This document shows, one piece after another, positions 17,638 through 25,807 of a DNA stretch of 33,580 nucleotides (its first letter is position 1; every line of letters begins with the position of its first letter). Source of the DNA: Halalkalibacter akibai JCM 9157 (GTDB taxonomy: Bacteria; Bacillota; Bacilli; Bacillales; Bacillaceae_D). The position numbers were made by a program, and so were the translations under genes. The stretch spans positions 1 through 33,580 of the forward strand of contig NZ_BAUV01000044.1 in the NCBI RefSeq assembly GCF_000513135.1, written 5' to 3'. The notes below the pieces were generated by a model, which was not told the DNA's origin, made no database searches, and saw only the letters and a list, made by a program, of their open reading frames with translations.

Positions 17638-18117
17638 CTATTGATTTAAAGGTATTTCTGCGATTACTTTTACCCCATCCATTATAATTAAAGTTGCATC
17701 CAATGCCTTCGATTTAATATTTTTAAAGTCAGTATCTTTCATTTCCTTTATTTTTATTTGATATTCTGAATGGAATTGACCTTCTTCTCCTGGTTTTATG
17801 AATCCAGTACCTCCGCCACCTCTAGGGACCATTTTCTTATATTTTGTATCTTGTTCCATCTCCATATGTTCTGCTAAACTAGATTCCGGTCTCACTGCAA
17901 TGTTTAGACCTAAATTATGATGTCCAGGATAATCTTCATTTCCACCAACTGTACTTTTACCAAGATTTTTTATTTTAAAATCATAACGTAACGAATGGTC
18001 TGATTTAATAACAGTAACCTCTATATCTGTTACTTTAAGGTTAGCTTTGTTTGAGTCAAATCCAACTAAAGATAATAATGCAAAACACAAAAACAATAGG
18101 AATAACAAACGTTTCAT
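17638..18117 (-). CDS. Exported protein with an atypical lipobox, unknown function
   Basis: The 159-residue product starts with a clear signal peptide (MKRLLFLLFLCFALLSLVGF) followed by a beta-rich domain with KVTDIEVTVIKSDHSLRYDFKIKNLG, a pattern seen in immunoglobulin-like or FxLYD-like extracellular domains, and a glycine-rich loop (PRGGGGTGF). The signal sequence looks like a lipoprotein signal, but the expected Cys of LVGC is Phe (TTT, one base from TGT). The protein is therefore probably secreted or membrane-anchored by the uncleaved helix and not lipidated. ATG 18117 follows GGAGG (GGAGGTTTTTAT). The 44 upstream in-frame codons lack a better start. Confidence 0.75.
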   Translation of the reverse strand: MKRLLFLLFLCFALLSLVGFDSNKANLKVTDIEVTVIKSDHSLRYDFKIKNLGKSTVGGNEDYPGHHNLGLNIAVRPESSLAEHMEMEQDTKYKKMVPRGGGGTGFIKPGEEGQFHSEYQIKIKEMKDTDFKNIKSKALDATLIIMDGVKVIAEIPLNQ

Positions 18118-18638
18118 ATAAAAACCTCCACATTCTTTTAGGTTAATGTTTCGCATTATTTTAAATATATACATTTTCTTACATTTATTCTTTTGAATTA
18201 AGAGGATAAAGATGTTTCTTGTTATCACTTGTAAATAATGTCTTTGCAATATACATGTTGTTTGCTATGTGAATTCTTTCCACATGTGTCTTTTCAGTAC
18301 CATTTACTTTGTGTGTTTCACAAAAATAATAGTAGATTCTTAAGACAGTAACTGCTATTTGCAACATACTTAGGATTGGAGTTACTGTATTTATACGCTC
18401 TTGATGTAGCTAATGGTCTCTCCAAAAAAGTAAAATAAGTCATGCTTGGGTCAAACATCAGGAAGTGTCGGCAGCTCTTCTTATTGCGCTAACAAGTCAG
18501 GGTAATAAATAAAGTGTGGAAAAGCAGCATCTAGTTTTTCCTCATAGGTAATTGCTAATAACTTCAATACAGGTGCATCGGAGTAGAAGAAGATGCGGTT
18601 GTTTAGATTTAGAACTTGAAGCAAAGATTCATGAAAAA
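18118..18638. other. Intergenic region between the exported-protein gene and the CBASS operon
   Basis: No supported gene. Around 18468-18505 is CAGCTCTTCTTATTGCGCTAAC, a degenerate copy of an intergenic repeat also seen near 32140 (see findings). The rest is AT-rich and unassigned. Confidence 0.4.
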
Positions 18639-18662
18639 GAACCTTCAAATATATAGAAGGTT
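18639..18662 (-). terminator. Terminator of the CBASS operon
   Basis: AACCTTC (18640-18646) and GAAGGTT (18656-18662) form a perfect stem overlapping the cap3 stop codon. On the minus strand the hairpin is followed by CTTTTTC. Confidence 0.75.
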
Positions 18663-19137
18663 ATCTTAGTTTAGCCTTTATTAACTTTTCAATTAATTGG
18701 TCATCTCTATAGCCTATCCAAACACCCATCGATTTTGTACCTACAATGATAAAAAATAATATATCCGAATCGCAAACTGTATGTCTCAAAATCTTACTCC
18801 ATTCATTTCTGTCATGAGCTGATGGAGTAGGATTTTGTTCAGGGTGAGTATACCATTCTCCAAGGTAATTACATGTTCCTTCAGTTTCAGCCCAAAACTT
18901 ATCAACAATTGCTTGATGGTCTTCTCGATACTTCTTATAAAAGAATCTGGTTCGAGTATCGTTTTCCATTGGTACCGTTATCTGGTCAATGACCACATTA
19001 TTCGATTCCTGAAGAAAGCGTCCTAATAAAACACCACCAGCCTCTGTATCTTGTTCTTTCAATTGTCGATACTGAAGGAATATATTGTTAACAGCTTCAC
19101 TTATTTTTAATTGAAATTGTTTTGTTTCATAAATCAT
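18661..19137 (-). CDS. cap3: CBASS Cap3, JAB/JAMM-family deconjugase with an altered metal site
   Basis: In type II CBASS, Cap3 is a JAB-domain isopeptidase that removes the CD-NTase from its conjugates and so limits priming. This 158-residue protein has the JAMM glutamate in TEAGGVLLGR (E32) and the second half of the motif, GEWYTHPEQNPTPSAHD. The canonical form is HxHx(10)D; here the first metal-binding His is Tyr96, while His98 and Asp109 remain. The sequence at 18855-18862 reads TAT for Tyr, so this is a clear coding difference. Zinc binding and activity may be reduced. The start overlaps the cap2 stop by one base (TAATG), indicating tight coupling. Confidence 0.88.
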   Translation of the reverse strand: MIYETKQFQLKISEAVNNIFLQYRQLKEQDTEAGGVLLGRFLQESNNVVIDQITVPMENDTRTRFFYKKYREDHQAIVDKFWAETEGTCNYLGEWYTHPEQNPTPSAHDRNEWSKILRHTVCDSDILFFIIVGTKSMGVWIGYRDDQLIEKLIKAKLR

Positions 19138-20951
19138 TATTCATTATCCTTCTCACATATTGAACAGTTTTCTGATTTATATAAATATCTGTATTTATAT
19201 AGCTGTTCATCAGTTAACTCATAACGTTTACTAGTTAGATACCCTTGGTTAATCATCTCAGTATCGTCGCCTTTCCATGATATGAGAGGATTATCTATTT
19301 CTTCATGGTTAAGAGTTTTCACTGCAAGCCTAGTTGCAATAATCGTAGTTTGTAAAGCATCAATTGAACCGTATGGAGTAAACACAGAATCGCAGCCGGC
19401 TAATGTTGTTCCTAAGAATTGACCAGGAGCTACAAATGAAGCTTTATTAGAAATCATATGGTGATTATCTTCTGGGTGTGTGAATAAACATTGTAGACAA
19501 CCAAATTTCTCTTCGTTGTTATTAGTGAGCAATGCATGCCCACCTACTCCAAGAGGTTCCAGCCATGTATAAATGACTGGAGGGACTCCCTCCTTATGTT
19601 GAAAAAGTCTATTTAAATGCAATTCAACAGTTGGTGACCCTAGCGCAACAAGAATTAAATCAGAATTGATTATTCTATCAAGTTTTCCTTCAATTAAATC
19701 AAGCACATTTGCTTGTTCATAGGTTATATTTAATTCAGGAAAGCGGGAATGCATTTCAAGTGTCAATGCCATCGCTTTGGAGATATTTACATATCTATTG
19801 TTATCTAACCAATACAAATCTTTTATGCCCAATTCGTGCCGAAAAACATTATCTACATCTAGTATATCCTCATCTATCAAAGTAAACTTCTTTACACCAG
19901 CCCTTGCTAATTCAAAAGCAACGCGGCTGCCCAACGAGCCTAAACCAATTATTGTTACCTTTTTTTCTGAAACTTTGTTATTCCCTAGGGTTCTATTTAG
20001 TAAATAGGTTCTATCATGGCGTTTTACTGACATGGGAGTAATATCATACGCAGCTTCATTTTTCTTTAACGGGTGTATAAAAGGATATCTAGCTTTTAAC
20101 TTAGGAACTCTAGAAAAGTTCGATAATAGAATACCAAAAAGAATTCTCTGTCCTTCCCGAACAGGAAAAGAAAAGAGAAGAAATTCTTTTTCGTTTCTTT
20201 TAAAGCTCCGACTCTTCAAATAGGTGTTAATTCTTTTTTTGTTAGAACTAGATATATTTTCAAAAATAAGCTTCCTTATTTGTTTCATGTCCCAAGATTC
20301 TGTATATGATGGTGGAACTATTGCTGAACCTTGTCTTAATGGAATGTAGGCACCTTGGTAATGCTGAAATTCTTTTGTGACATCACATTTATATAGGGTT
20401 TTGATATATTGGTTTGTCTCAGCATCTAAACGGTCGAGTAAAATAGTTTTCCTTGTTTTTTCATCTACATATGCACTAAAAACCTTAAACGTTTCCCCAG
20501 GTGAAAAAATGGAGTCTACCTTCACCTTCTTAGGTTGTCTGCTCCAAAATGCTTCAAACTCCTTTTGGAAATCAGCATGGTTCTTTTGCGTAATGCCTTC
20601 CCGTAATGTATTTACTGCACGCTGGTATGTTTCAGACAAAATACCAGGAGGGTTGCTTTGGTCTAGTAGCAATCCCTCATCGTGAGAATAACAAATAAAT
20701 CCGTCCGGTTCTACATGGGGAATAAAACCGAGTGCTTGTGGGTCCTTTAAAATAAACATTGGTTTGTATAAAGGAAAGTGCTTAGGCAAAACGACCTGTA
20801 CTGTTACAACATAATTCTCTATAGTAAGAGTTCCTTCAAATGCTTCTTTTAATGAACCTCTTCTTATTTTAACCTCTTCAACAGGTACTTTTTTAATATC
20901 TGGAATTAAGTAATCCAAATCATAAACTTCATATTCTTGAATGTGTGACAT
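19137..20951 (-). CDS. cap2: CBASS Cap2, fused E2-E1 ubiquitin-like conjugation enzyme
   Basis: Cap2 attaches the C-terminus of the CD-NTase to target molecules and primes it for signalling. The 604-residue protein has an N-terminal E2-like domain (about 1-140; probable catalytic C87 in GFICYSHD), a linker or pseudo-domain (about 150-320), and a C-terminal ThiF/E1 domain. The E1 part has the ATP-binding motif IIGLGSLGSRVA (334-345), an acidic residue string DEDILDVDNVFRHE, and probable catalytic C520 (LAGCDSVFTPYGS). C485-x2-C488 and C596-x2-C599 form the zinc site. ATG 20951 lies 9 bases after the CD-NTase stop. All motifs look intact. The assignment is strong because cap3 and a CD-NTase flank it. 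Confidence 0.93.
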   Translation of the reverse strand: MSHIQEYEVYDLDYLIPDIKKVPVEEVKIRRGSLKEAFEGTLTIENYVVTVQVVLPKHFPLYKPMFILKDPQALGFIPHVEPDGFICYSHDEGLLLDQSNPPGILSETYQRAVNTLREGITQKNHADFQKEFEAFWSRQPKKVKVDSIFSPGETFKVFSAYVDEKTRKTILLDRLDAETNQYIKTLYKCDVTKEFQHYQGAYIPLRQGSAIVPPSYTESWDMKQIRKLIFENISSSNKKRINTYLKSRSFKRNEKEFLLFSFPVREGQRILFGILLSNFSRVPKLKARYPFIHPLKKNEAAYDITPMSVKRHDRTYLLNRTLGNNKVSEKKVTIIGLGSLGSRVAFELARAGVKKFTLIDEDILDVDNVFRHELGIKDLYWLDNNRYVNISKAMALTLEMHSRFPELNITYEQANVLDLIEGKLDRIINSDLILVALGSPTVELHLNRLFQHKEGVPPVIYTWLEPLGVGGHALLTNNNEEKFGCLQCLFTHPEDNHHMISNKASFVAPGQFLGTTLAGCDSVFTPYGSIDALQTTIIATRLAVKTLNHEEIDNPLISWKGDDTEMINQGYLTSKRYELTDEQLYKYRYLYKSENCSICEKDNE

Positions 20952-20960
20952 GAATCCACC

Positions 20961-21992
20961 TCATGCTGAAGAATTGTCAATAATAATGGATGGACCTCTT
21001 TTTTGAGCAGTTGTTGCCGTTTCTGGAATTGGAAAATCATCACCGAACTCTTCAGCTAGCAACTCACAAGCAACTACAGGGTCCATTTCCACTTTTGCAT
21101 TTTGAAGTTTTTCTAACAGGCATTCCAACTTTTCTTTGAAGTGAGCCATCTGATTGCCTGTCATTTTACCATATATATCGTTATAAGGAGGCGTAGGGAG
21201 AAATACTCTTAGTCTATCCTCCCATTCCAAGTCATCATCGAGTACAGAAATAAAAGAATTTAGCATATTTTGAACAAAGATTTCTAGTGCATCTAAATCG
21301 TTATAAGTTCTTGTGTTAGCAAAAAATTCAAAGGTATATTTCGATTGAAAATGTGTTAGCCCTGCCACCGTTAAGCCAATGCCCGATGGACGATTCACTT
21401 GACCTTTAAATTTGTTATCCTTCCATCTCTTCATATAGCGAATAACTCTACGGAATTGCTCTCTGTCCTGTGCGTCAATTGGGAACCCTTTAATATCATT
21501 GACTAACTTTTCAGGGGCTGAATGTTCCCAGCAGCGGTTTTCGGGCGTACTGTGTAGCTTTCCCTTTGCCATATAGGTGTTATTATCTTGGTTTTCTTTA
21601 GAGAAAATAGCAAAGTCGACATGATATTTTCTATCACCTGACTCAAATTTCACTGTTACACATGGTTTTTTCATTTCAACATCATCATAGCCCATGCATA
21701 TAGAATCATGGACCCACTTCTTTACTATAATTGGGTTTGGGTAATCATCCTTTGATAGGTTAAATAAAAGAGCAACGTCGATATCGTAATCACCATCATC
21801 AATAGGTTTTATCCCTGTGAACATGGAATAACTCCCTTGATTAAAGGTTTCAAATGGACAGGCATCCTTAGGCATATTCTCTCTAAGAAAATTGATTAAT
21901 TCGTCGCGCTTATCACGTAGCTCTTTATTATCATCGTATTCAAGTTTAATTGCATCATGAAAACCCTTAAAATATTTCTGTAAATTAGCCAT
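20961..21992 (-). CDS. CBASS CD-NTase (cGAS/DncV-like nucleotidyltransferase)
   Basis: This 343-residue enzyme would make a cyclic oligonucleotide signal during phage infection. The nucleotidyltransferase fold shows GS at 53-54 (FNQGSYSMFTGI), the metal-binding pair D70 and D72 (YDIDVALLF), and the third acid D126 (YHVDFAIF), so it looks active. The C-terminal tail is flexible and ends in IIIDNSSA, a plausible Cap2 conjugation point. ATG 21992 follows GAGGAGAATT, whereas the longer frame from 22010 overlaps that site. The product nucleotide and clade cannot be read reliably by eye. It is first in the minus-strand operon CD-NTase, cap2, cap3. Confidence 0.92.
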   Translation of the reverse strand: MANLQKYFKGFHDAIKLEYDDNKELRDKRDELINFLRENMPKDACPFETFNQGSYSMFTGIKPIDDGDYDIDVALLFNLSKDDYPNPIIVKKWVHDSICMGYDDVEMKKPCVTVKFESGDRKYHVDFAIFSKENQDNNTYMAKGKLHSTPENRCWEHSAPEKLVNDIKGFPIDAQDREQFRRVIRYMKRWKDNKFKGQVNRPSGIGLTVAGLTHFQSKYTFEFFANTRTYNDLDALEIFVQNMLNSFISVLDDDLEWEDRLRVFLPTPPYNDIYGKMTGNQMAHFKEKLECLLEKLQNAKVEMDPVVACELLAEEFGDDFPIPETATTAQKRGPSIIIDNSSA

Positions 21993-22315
21993 AATTCTCC
22001 TCACTTTCAAATAGGTTTATAAATTACAACAGAAACGTACATTCGTATTTTGCTAGATTCATTATATCTCTTTAAGAAGCAGATAGTCAATTAGTTTTAT
22101 ATGAAAATTAATAAAAAATTTCAATATATGGATTTATTTTTGATGGTAGTATACTATATATAGTGTTCTAATCTGCGAATCCTTTCCAGTTAATTCCTTT
22201 TCAGTTTAACTTTCCAGAAGAACTGCTCTATTAATTAGTGAAATTTTAAAAGGGTTGCTAAAATTTAAAATAGTGATTATTCTGGTTCGGAAATAATACG
22301 AATCGTGGAGAGAGG
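21993..22315. promoter_or_regulatory. Divergent control region between CD-NTase operon and SAVED effector
   Basis: The 323-base AT-rich spacer must hold promoters for both directions. Visible elements are a 10-bp palindrome TAGTATACTA at 22146-22155 and a pair of similar direct repeats, CCTTTCCAGTTAA and CCTTTTCAGTTTAA (about 22180-22210). I could not assign -10/-35 boxes with confidence. Confidence 0.4.
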
Positions 22316-23437
22316 ATGAAGTCAATGTTGTATATTATTCTAGTTATATTAGTTATTGGAGCCATTATCTTCTTTAGGAATATGGTTATCCAGAAAAAAG
22401 AGCAAGGTTATGCCGCTGTATTATTCACTACTGGTATTGTATTAATCACTAATGCCTTTGGAACTTTTTTTGATAATGTAATGCAGATTCTAACTATGTT
22501 GCAGAGCAATTCAGTTGAGGATTCCTTGCGAATACAAGAGTCATTTTCCGATGTGAATTACACTTCGCTTTTTATTGGGGTGGTGCTATTACTAACAGGG
22601 TGGTTGTTTAGTCGCTATATCCAAAACAAAATGTTTATTTTAAACATCAATGGATATTATGACCGTCGTATCGAAGGTCACCATAATGAACTGAGTCTAA
22701 GCACGTTTGAATTTAAAGAGAGAGAAGTAGATTTTGTACGCTTATTCAAAATTAATAAGATGACTCCAACATTAGCTGCTACAATTGGGGGGCTTATTGA
22801 GGAAAAAGTAAAATCCTACAAAGAGGAGAGCAGACATTTTCAAAGGGGATACACAGGAATTGCTCCCATTCCATTTATAGCCTTAGCGGGAACTCAGTTG
22901 AAAAGGGAGAAATTTGATAAATATTATGAATTTGACAAAATAGAATCTCAATCCTACTATTCTTTAAAAACTGATAAGGTGAACCGAATTCTTGGTAAAC
23001 CTGCCGATTTTCCTGAATTAACACTTAAAACAGATATTAGCAAACTTGATATCAAAAAGAAGGAAGCTGTTATTGCTATTTCGGTAACACAGAATATATT
23101 GGATGCTGATTTAAAGCAATTTGCTCAGGCGGAAATCGTAAACCTTTCGTTAGATGGTCCCTGCGATAATGCTATCCGATTTGAACGACAATTGATAAGC
23201 TACAGAAACCAAATTGTTGACACGATTTATGCTATAAAAGAACAAATGCAAGGACTAGAATTAATCCATATTGTTTATTCTGGACAAAGCTGTTTGGCTT
23301 TAGAAATTGGAAAGAGTATGGAGGATTATCGAATGCCAGCTGTGGTGATGTACCAGTATAGCTCTCAGGATGTGAAAAAGTATCCTTGGGGAATAAAAAT
23401 CAATGGTCAGAATACAGGTTCCTTTATTCAAGGCTAG
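22316..23437 (+). CDS. CBASS membrane-SAVED effector
   Basis: The 373-residue protein has about three hydrophobic helices in its first 100 residues (near 4-20, 34-55 and 84-99) and a C-terminal SAVED domain. SAVED domains bind cyclic oligonucleotides in CBASS; the membrane part would then disrupt the membrane and stop phage growth (Cap14-like architecture). Evidence for SAVED is the late pattern AVIAISVTQNIL, then LELIHIVYSGQSCLALEIGK and MPAVVMYQYSS, which fits the family's two CARF-like strands and the 'P/S-slAleiG' turn. ATG 22316 follows GTGGAGAG. It is transcribed away from the CD-NTase operon, which is unusual because CBASS effectors normally lie in the same operon. Confidence 0.85.
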   Translation: MKSMLYIILVILVIGAIIFFRNMVIQKKEQGYAAVLFTTGIVLITNAFGTFFDNVMQILTMLQSNSVEDSLRIQESFSDVNYTSLFIGVVLLLTGWLFSRYIQNKMFILNINGYYDRRIEGHHNELSLSTFEFKEREVDFVRLFKINKMTPTLAATIGGLIEEKVKSYKEESRHFQRGYTGIAPIPFIALAGTQLKREKFDKYYEFDKIESQSYYSLKTDKVNRILGKPADFPELTLKTDISKLDIKKKEAVIAISVTQNILDADLKQFAQAEIVNLSLDGPCDNAIRFERQLISYRNQIVDTIYAIKEQMQGLELIHIVYSGQSCLALEIGKSMEDYRMPAVVMYQYSSQDVKKYPWGIKINGQNTGSFIQG

Positions 23438-23826
23438 AAAGGGGGGCTGTTCATGCATGATGTAAGTAATAAATTCAACATCTTATGTCATTTCGTTAGT
23501 TTTCTGATTGAATACAGCTTCAAAAGTTCTTTATATGTTTTAATCAAGCAGTGCTAAGAAAGGTTTTATGACGAGGATGAAATTTGTTATGTATTTTTGT
23601 ACTAAGGTTTTATTTTATTTTTTTTGTTAAATATGATGAAGAATTTGGTTTTTCAGCTCGTTGAAACACTTAGATGAAAATGAAAATTTAATGTCGACTT
23701 TTCTCATACGGACCTAGAAGAATGCTATGGATTAACAAAAATTTCGGAAGCTGCATATAAATTGAGATTACAACAAGAAACAGGAACCATTCCAAGAGGT
23801 TTCCTGTTTTTCTTTAATTAGTCTCG
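23438..23826. other. Intergenic region after the effector
   Basis: No secure gene. A 34-codon frame with a GGGGGG ribosome binding site (23453-23557) begins 15 bases after the effector stop, but its product is not recognisable. Around 23710-23820 a start-less frame reading DLEECYGLTKISEAAYKLRL may be a gene remnant; its end overlaps the terminator at 23776-23815. Confidence 0.35.
23776..23815 (+). terminator. Intrinsic terminator
   Basis: AAACAGGAACC and GGTTTCCTGTTT pair with one bulge, followed by a T-rich run (TTTTTCTTT). It would end transcripts from the SAVED effector side. Confidence 0.7.
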
Positions 23827-23874
23827 TTGCCATATAATAAAATACGCTTAAATCCATTCAATGGAGGTTTTAGT

Positions 23875-24483
23875 ATGAAGAAAGATATTGATTACTACAT
23901 GTCGCTTGATTATTCACTTGTTGTTAGTAATAAAAAAGATGGTTATGTTTTGGGTGAAGTTTTGGAACTACCTGGATGTCATACAACAGCAGATACTGAA
24001 GAAAAAGTATTAGAAGAACTGAAACAAGTGATGAGAGATTACATCGAAACTAAATTAGAACTTGGGGAAGAGATACCGGAACCAAAGAAGTATTTGTGTC
24101 GTTGCTGCAACTACATGTCCTTAACTAGTGAAATACATGATATCTGTCCCATTTGCTACTGGCAAGACGACCCAGCATGCTGGGATGACCCAGACTTCAC
24201 CGGAGGCGCCAACGGCGATGTTTCACTAAGAATCGCACAGAAGAATTACGAGGAATTCGGAGCTTGTGAAGAATCTATGCTTGATGTAGTCCGCGCTCCA
24301 ACCGAAAAAGATATTAAAGTTGATGTTTTGAAAAAAGTTTTTATCGTTATCAGAGTAAACAAAAACAACAACGACAAAGTCATTTGGAAAGTTTACAAAG
24401 CAGAAGTAGATGCGAAACAGTTCTGTGAAGAAATGTCTAATGATGAGTTCAAATTCAGGTATGAAGATTGGATAGTTAAATAA
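23875..24483 (+). CDS. HicB-like domain fused to a CPCC-type cysteine-rich domain
   Basis: The 202-residue protein joins two known small domains. Residues 1-70 are HicB-like (YYMSLDYSLVV, DGYVLGEVLELPGC, then EEIPEP), as in antitoxins of HicAB systems. Residues 73-145 resemble the CPCC domain: YLCRCCNYMSL, ICPICYWQDDP, GGANGDVSLRIAQKNYEEFGA and VRAPTEKD, with five conserved-position cysteines likely to bind metal (C75, C77, C78, C91, C94). The first pair reads CRCC in place of CPCC. A lysine-rich tail of about 50 residues follows. ATG 23875 has GGAGG upstream. No HicA toxin gene is visible next to it. The CPCC part is more GC-rich than its surroundings, hinting at domain transfer. Confidence 0.8.
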   Translation: MKKDIDYYMSLDYSLVVSNKKDGYVLGEVLELPGCHTTADTEEKVLEELKQVMRDYIETKLELGEEIPEPKKYLCRCCNYMSLTSEIHDICPICYWQDDPACWDDPDFTGGANGDVSLRIAQKNYEEFGACEESMLDVVRAPTEKDIKVDVLKKVFIVIRVNKNNNDKVIWKVYKAEVDAKQFCEEMSNDEFKFRYEDWIVK

Positions 24484-24775
24484 TTTTCTTTATTCGCGGG
24501 GGGAAATGATGAAAAACGATATAGAACATGTGATGAATCTAAAGCTGCTGAATTAGGAATATCACTCAACGACTTTATTTCTGTTAGTTTTTTTTGTTCT
24601 ATTTCCCAGAGCAACTCTTATAAAAAAAGCTATATCAAAATTACAAGTATTTTAAAGGTTTTTGGAATGATTCAAGCAATTTTTGTATATACTGTAAAAA
24701 AGGTTTCGTTTGTTTCCTTTTGTTCTTTTGTTTCTACCATATTATGTTAAAATAGAGGTGGAAGAGGTGGAAAAA

Positions 24776-25210
24776 ATGACTGATATTCTTGATAGAGTCC
24801 AACTTTCTCCTGACCTAGAGAATCTTAATCCGCAATTAAGAGACATCATTGTTATTTCTCGTTCAATCGAAGAACTAGAAAAAATGAAAACAAATATGCT
24901 TGAACAGATGAGTGATGAACAAAAAAGAGAGCTTTTCAATGTGATACAAAAAGAATACAACATCCCAGACTATATTTCAGTCCGAGAGGCTTCAGAGATA
25001 CTTGAAGTATCACCACAAATGGTGCGTAGGTACTGCGCAAACGGCAAAATTGAAGGAAAACAACGTTTTGAGAACAGCGGAAAATGGCTAATTGAAACTG
25101 TTCAATTTGTTGGAAATAAGAACTGGGAGAAATATATTCAAAAACGTGCACGTATTAAAGAAAATTCACTAAATCTTGCTAAAAAAGTTCACGCTGATTT
25201 GGATGTTTAA
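24776..25210 (+). CDS. HTH protein, probable antitoxin of a PIN pair
   Basis: The 144-residue protein has an N-terminal helical part with a short coiled coil (RSIEELEKMKTNMLEQMSDEQ) and a MerR/excisionase-type helix-turn-helix (about 68-95: YISVREASEILEVSPQMVRR, YCANGKIEG). Such proteins act as DNA-binding partners of PIN toxins in Bacillota. ATG 24776 follows GAGGTGG; a longer frame from 24710 crosses the AT-rich promoter-like region. The broken PIN gene starts 14 bases downstream. Role as antitoxin and autorepressor is inferred from this arrangement. Confidence 0.8.
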   Translation: MTDILDRVQLSPDLENLNPQLRDIIVISRSIEELEKMKTNMLEQMSDEQKRELFNVIQKEYNIPDYISVREASEILEVSPQMVRRYCANGKIEGKQRFENSGKWLIETVQFVGNKNWEKYIQKRARIKENSLNLAKKVHADLDV

Positions 25211-25223
25211 TTGTTGAGGAGAC

Positions 25224-25774
25224 ATGGGGAAACCGGTTAAACAGTATATGGTAGATACGAATGCAATTAGACATCGAGCTAACAAAGATAAGACGTACAA
25301 AATACCTTCTAAGGCAGCTTGGAGAAATATCATTTCTGAAGTTGGAAATGGAGAAGCTGTTGTATTTGTTCCAGCGAATTAAACAACATTGATACACTGT
25401 TACAGTATTGTGAAGAAGTAAATTATGATGATGTCATAACAGTCGATGTTGAACATCAGATTAGAAAAATGGCTATCTATGTCCGTGGTAAATACTATAA
25501 CGATATCAATTCTATCTACGGGATGCATTATCCAAGCGTAAGCGATGCGCGAATACTTTTTAGTGCTTGGCAAGAAGACTGTATTCTGGTAACAAATAAT
25601 ATTAAAGATTTTATGTTGTTACCGATTTTAAATTACTCTCCGGAAGTTGAGTCTTTGTATGACCCTATTAACAATTGGTATGTAAATGTCGGTGAACTCG
25701 CACTAAGGAAAATAATGTCTGACAGCGAATTCGAAGCGATGTTTAGTGAGTTAAATGAAATGATAGAATCATAA
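25224..25774 (+). pseudogene. Frameshifted PIN-domain toxin
   Basis: ATG 25224 (GGAGAC upstream) opens a PIN-like N-terminus (QYMVDTNAIRHRANK, Asp11 being the first metal ligand), which stops at TAA 25380-25382 after VVFVPAN. The rest of the domain continues in another frame to 25774: DTLLQYCEEVNYDDVITVDV, the conserved SDARILFSAWQ and CILVTNNIKDFM. A one-base backward shift near 25376 joins the frames, but a helix expected after FVPAE is missing, so a small out-of-frame deletion is likelier than programmed frameshifting. PIN toxins are RNases; this one should be dead. It ends at a strong terminator. Confidence 0.8.
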
Positions 25775-25806
25775 CCTAATCTGGATTAGAGATTAGGTTA
25801 TTTTTT
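25773..25806 (+). terminator. Terminator after the PIN gene
   Basis: AACCTAATCT (25773-25782) pairs perfectly with AGATTAGGTT (25790-25799), followed by ATTTTTT. Confidence 0.85.
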
Positions 25807-25807
25807 A

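Noticed and set aside
25224-25774. Programmed -1 frameshift in the PIN gene
   Set aside because: No slippery heptamer is seen at the junction and the joined product lacks an expected helix, so deletion is the better explanation.
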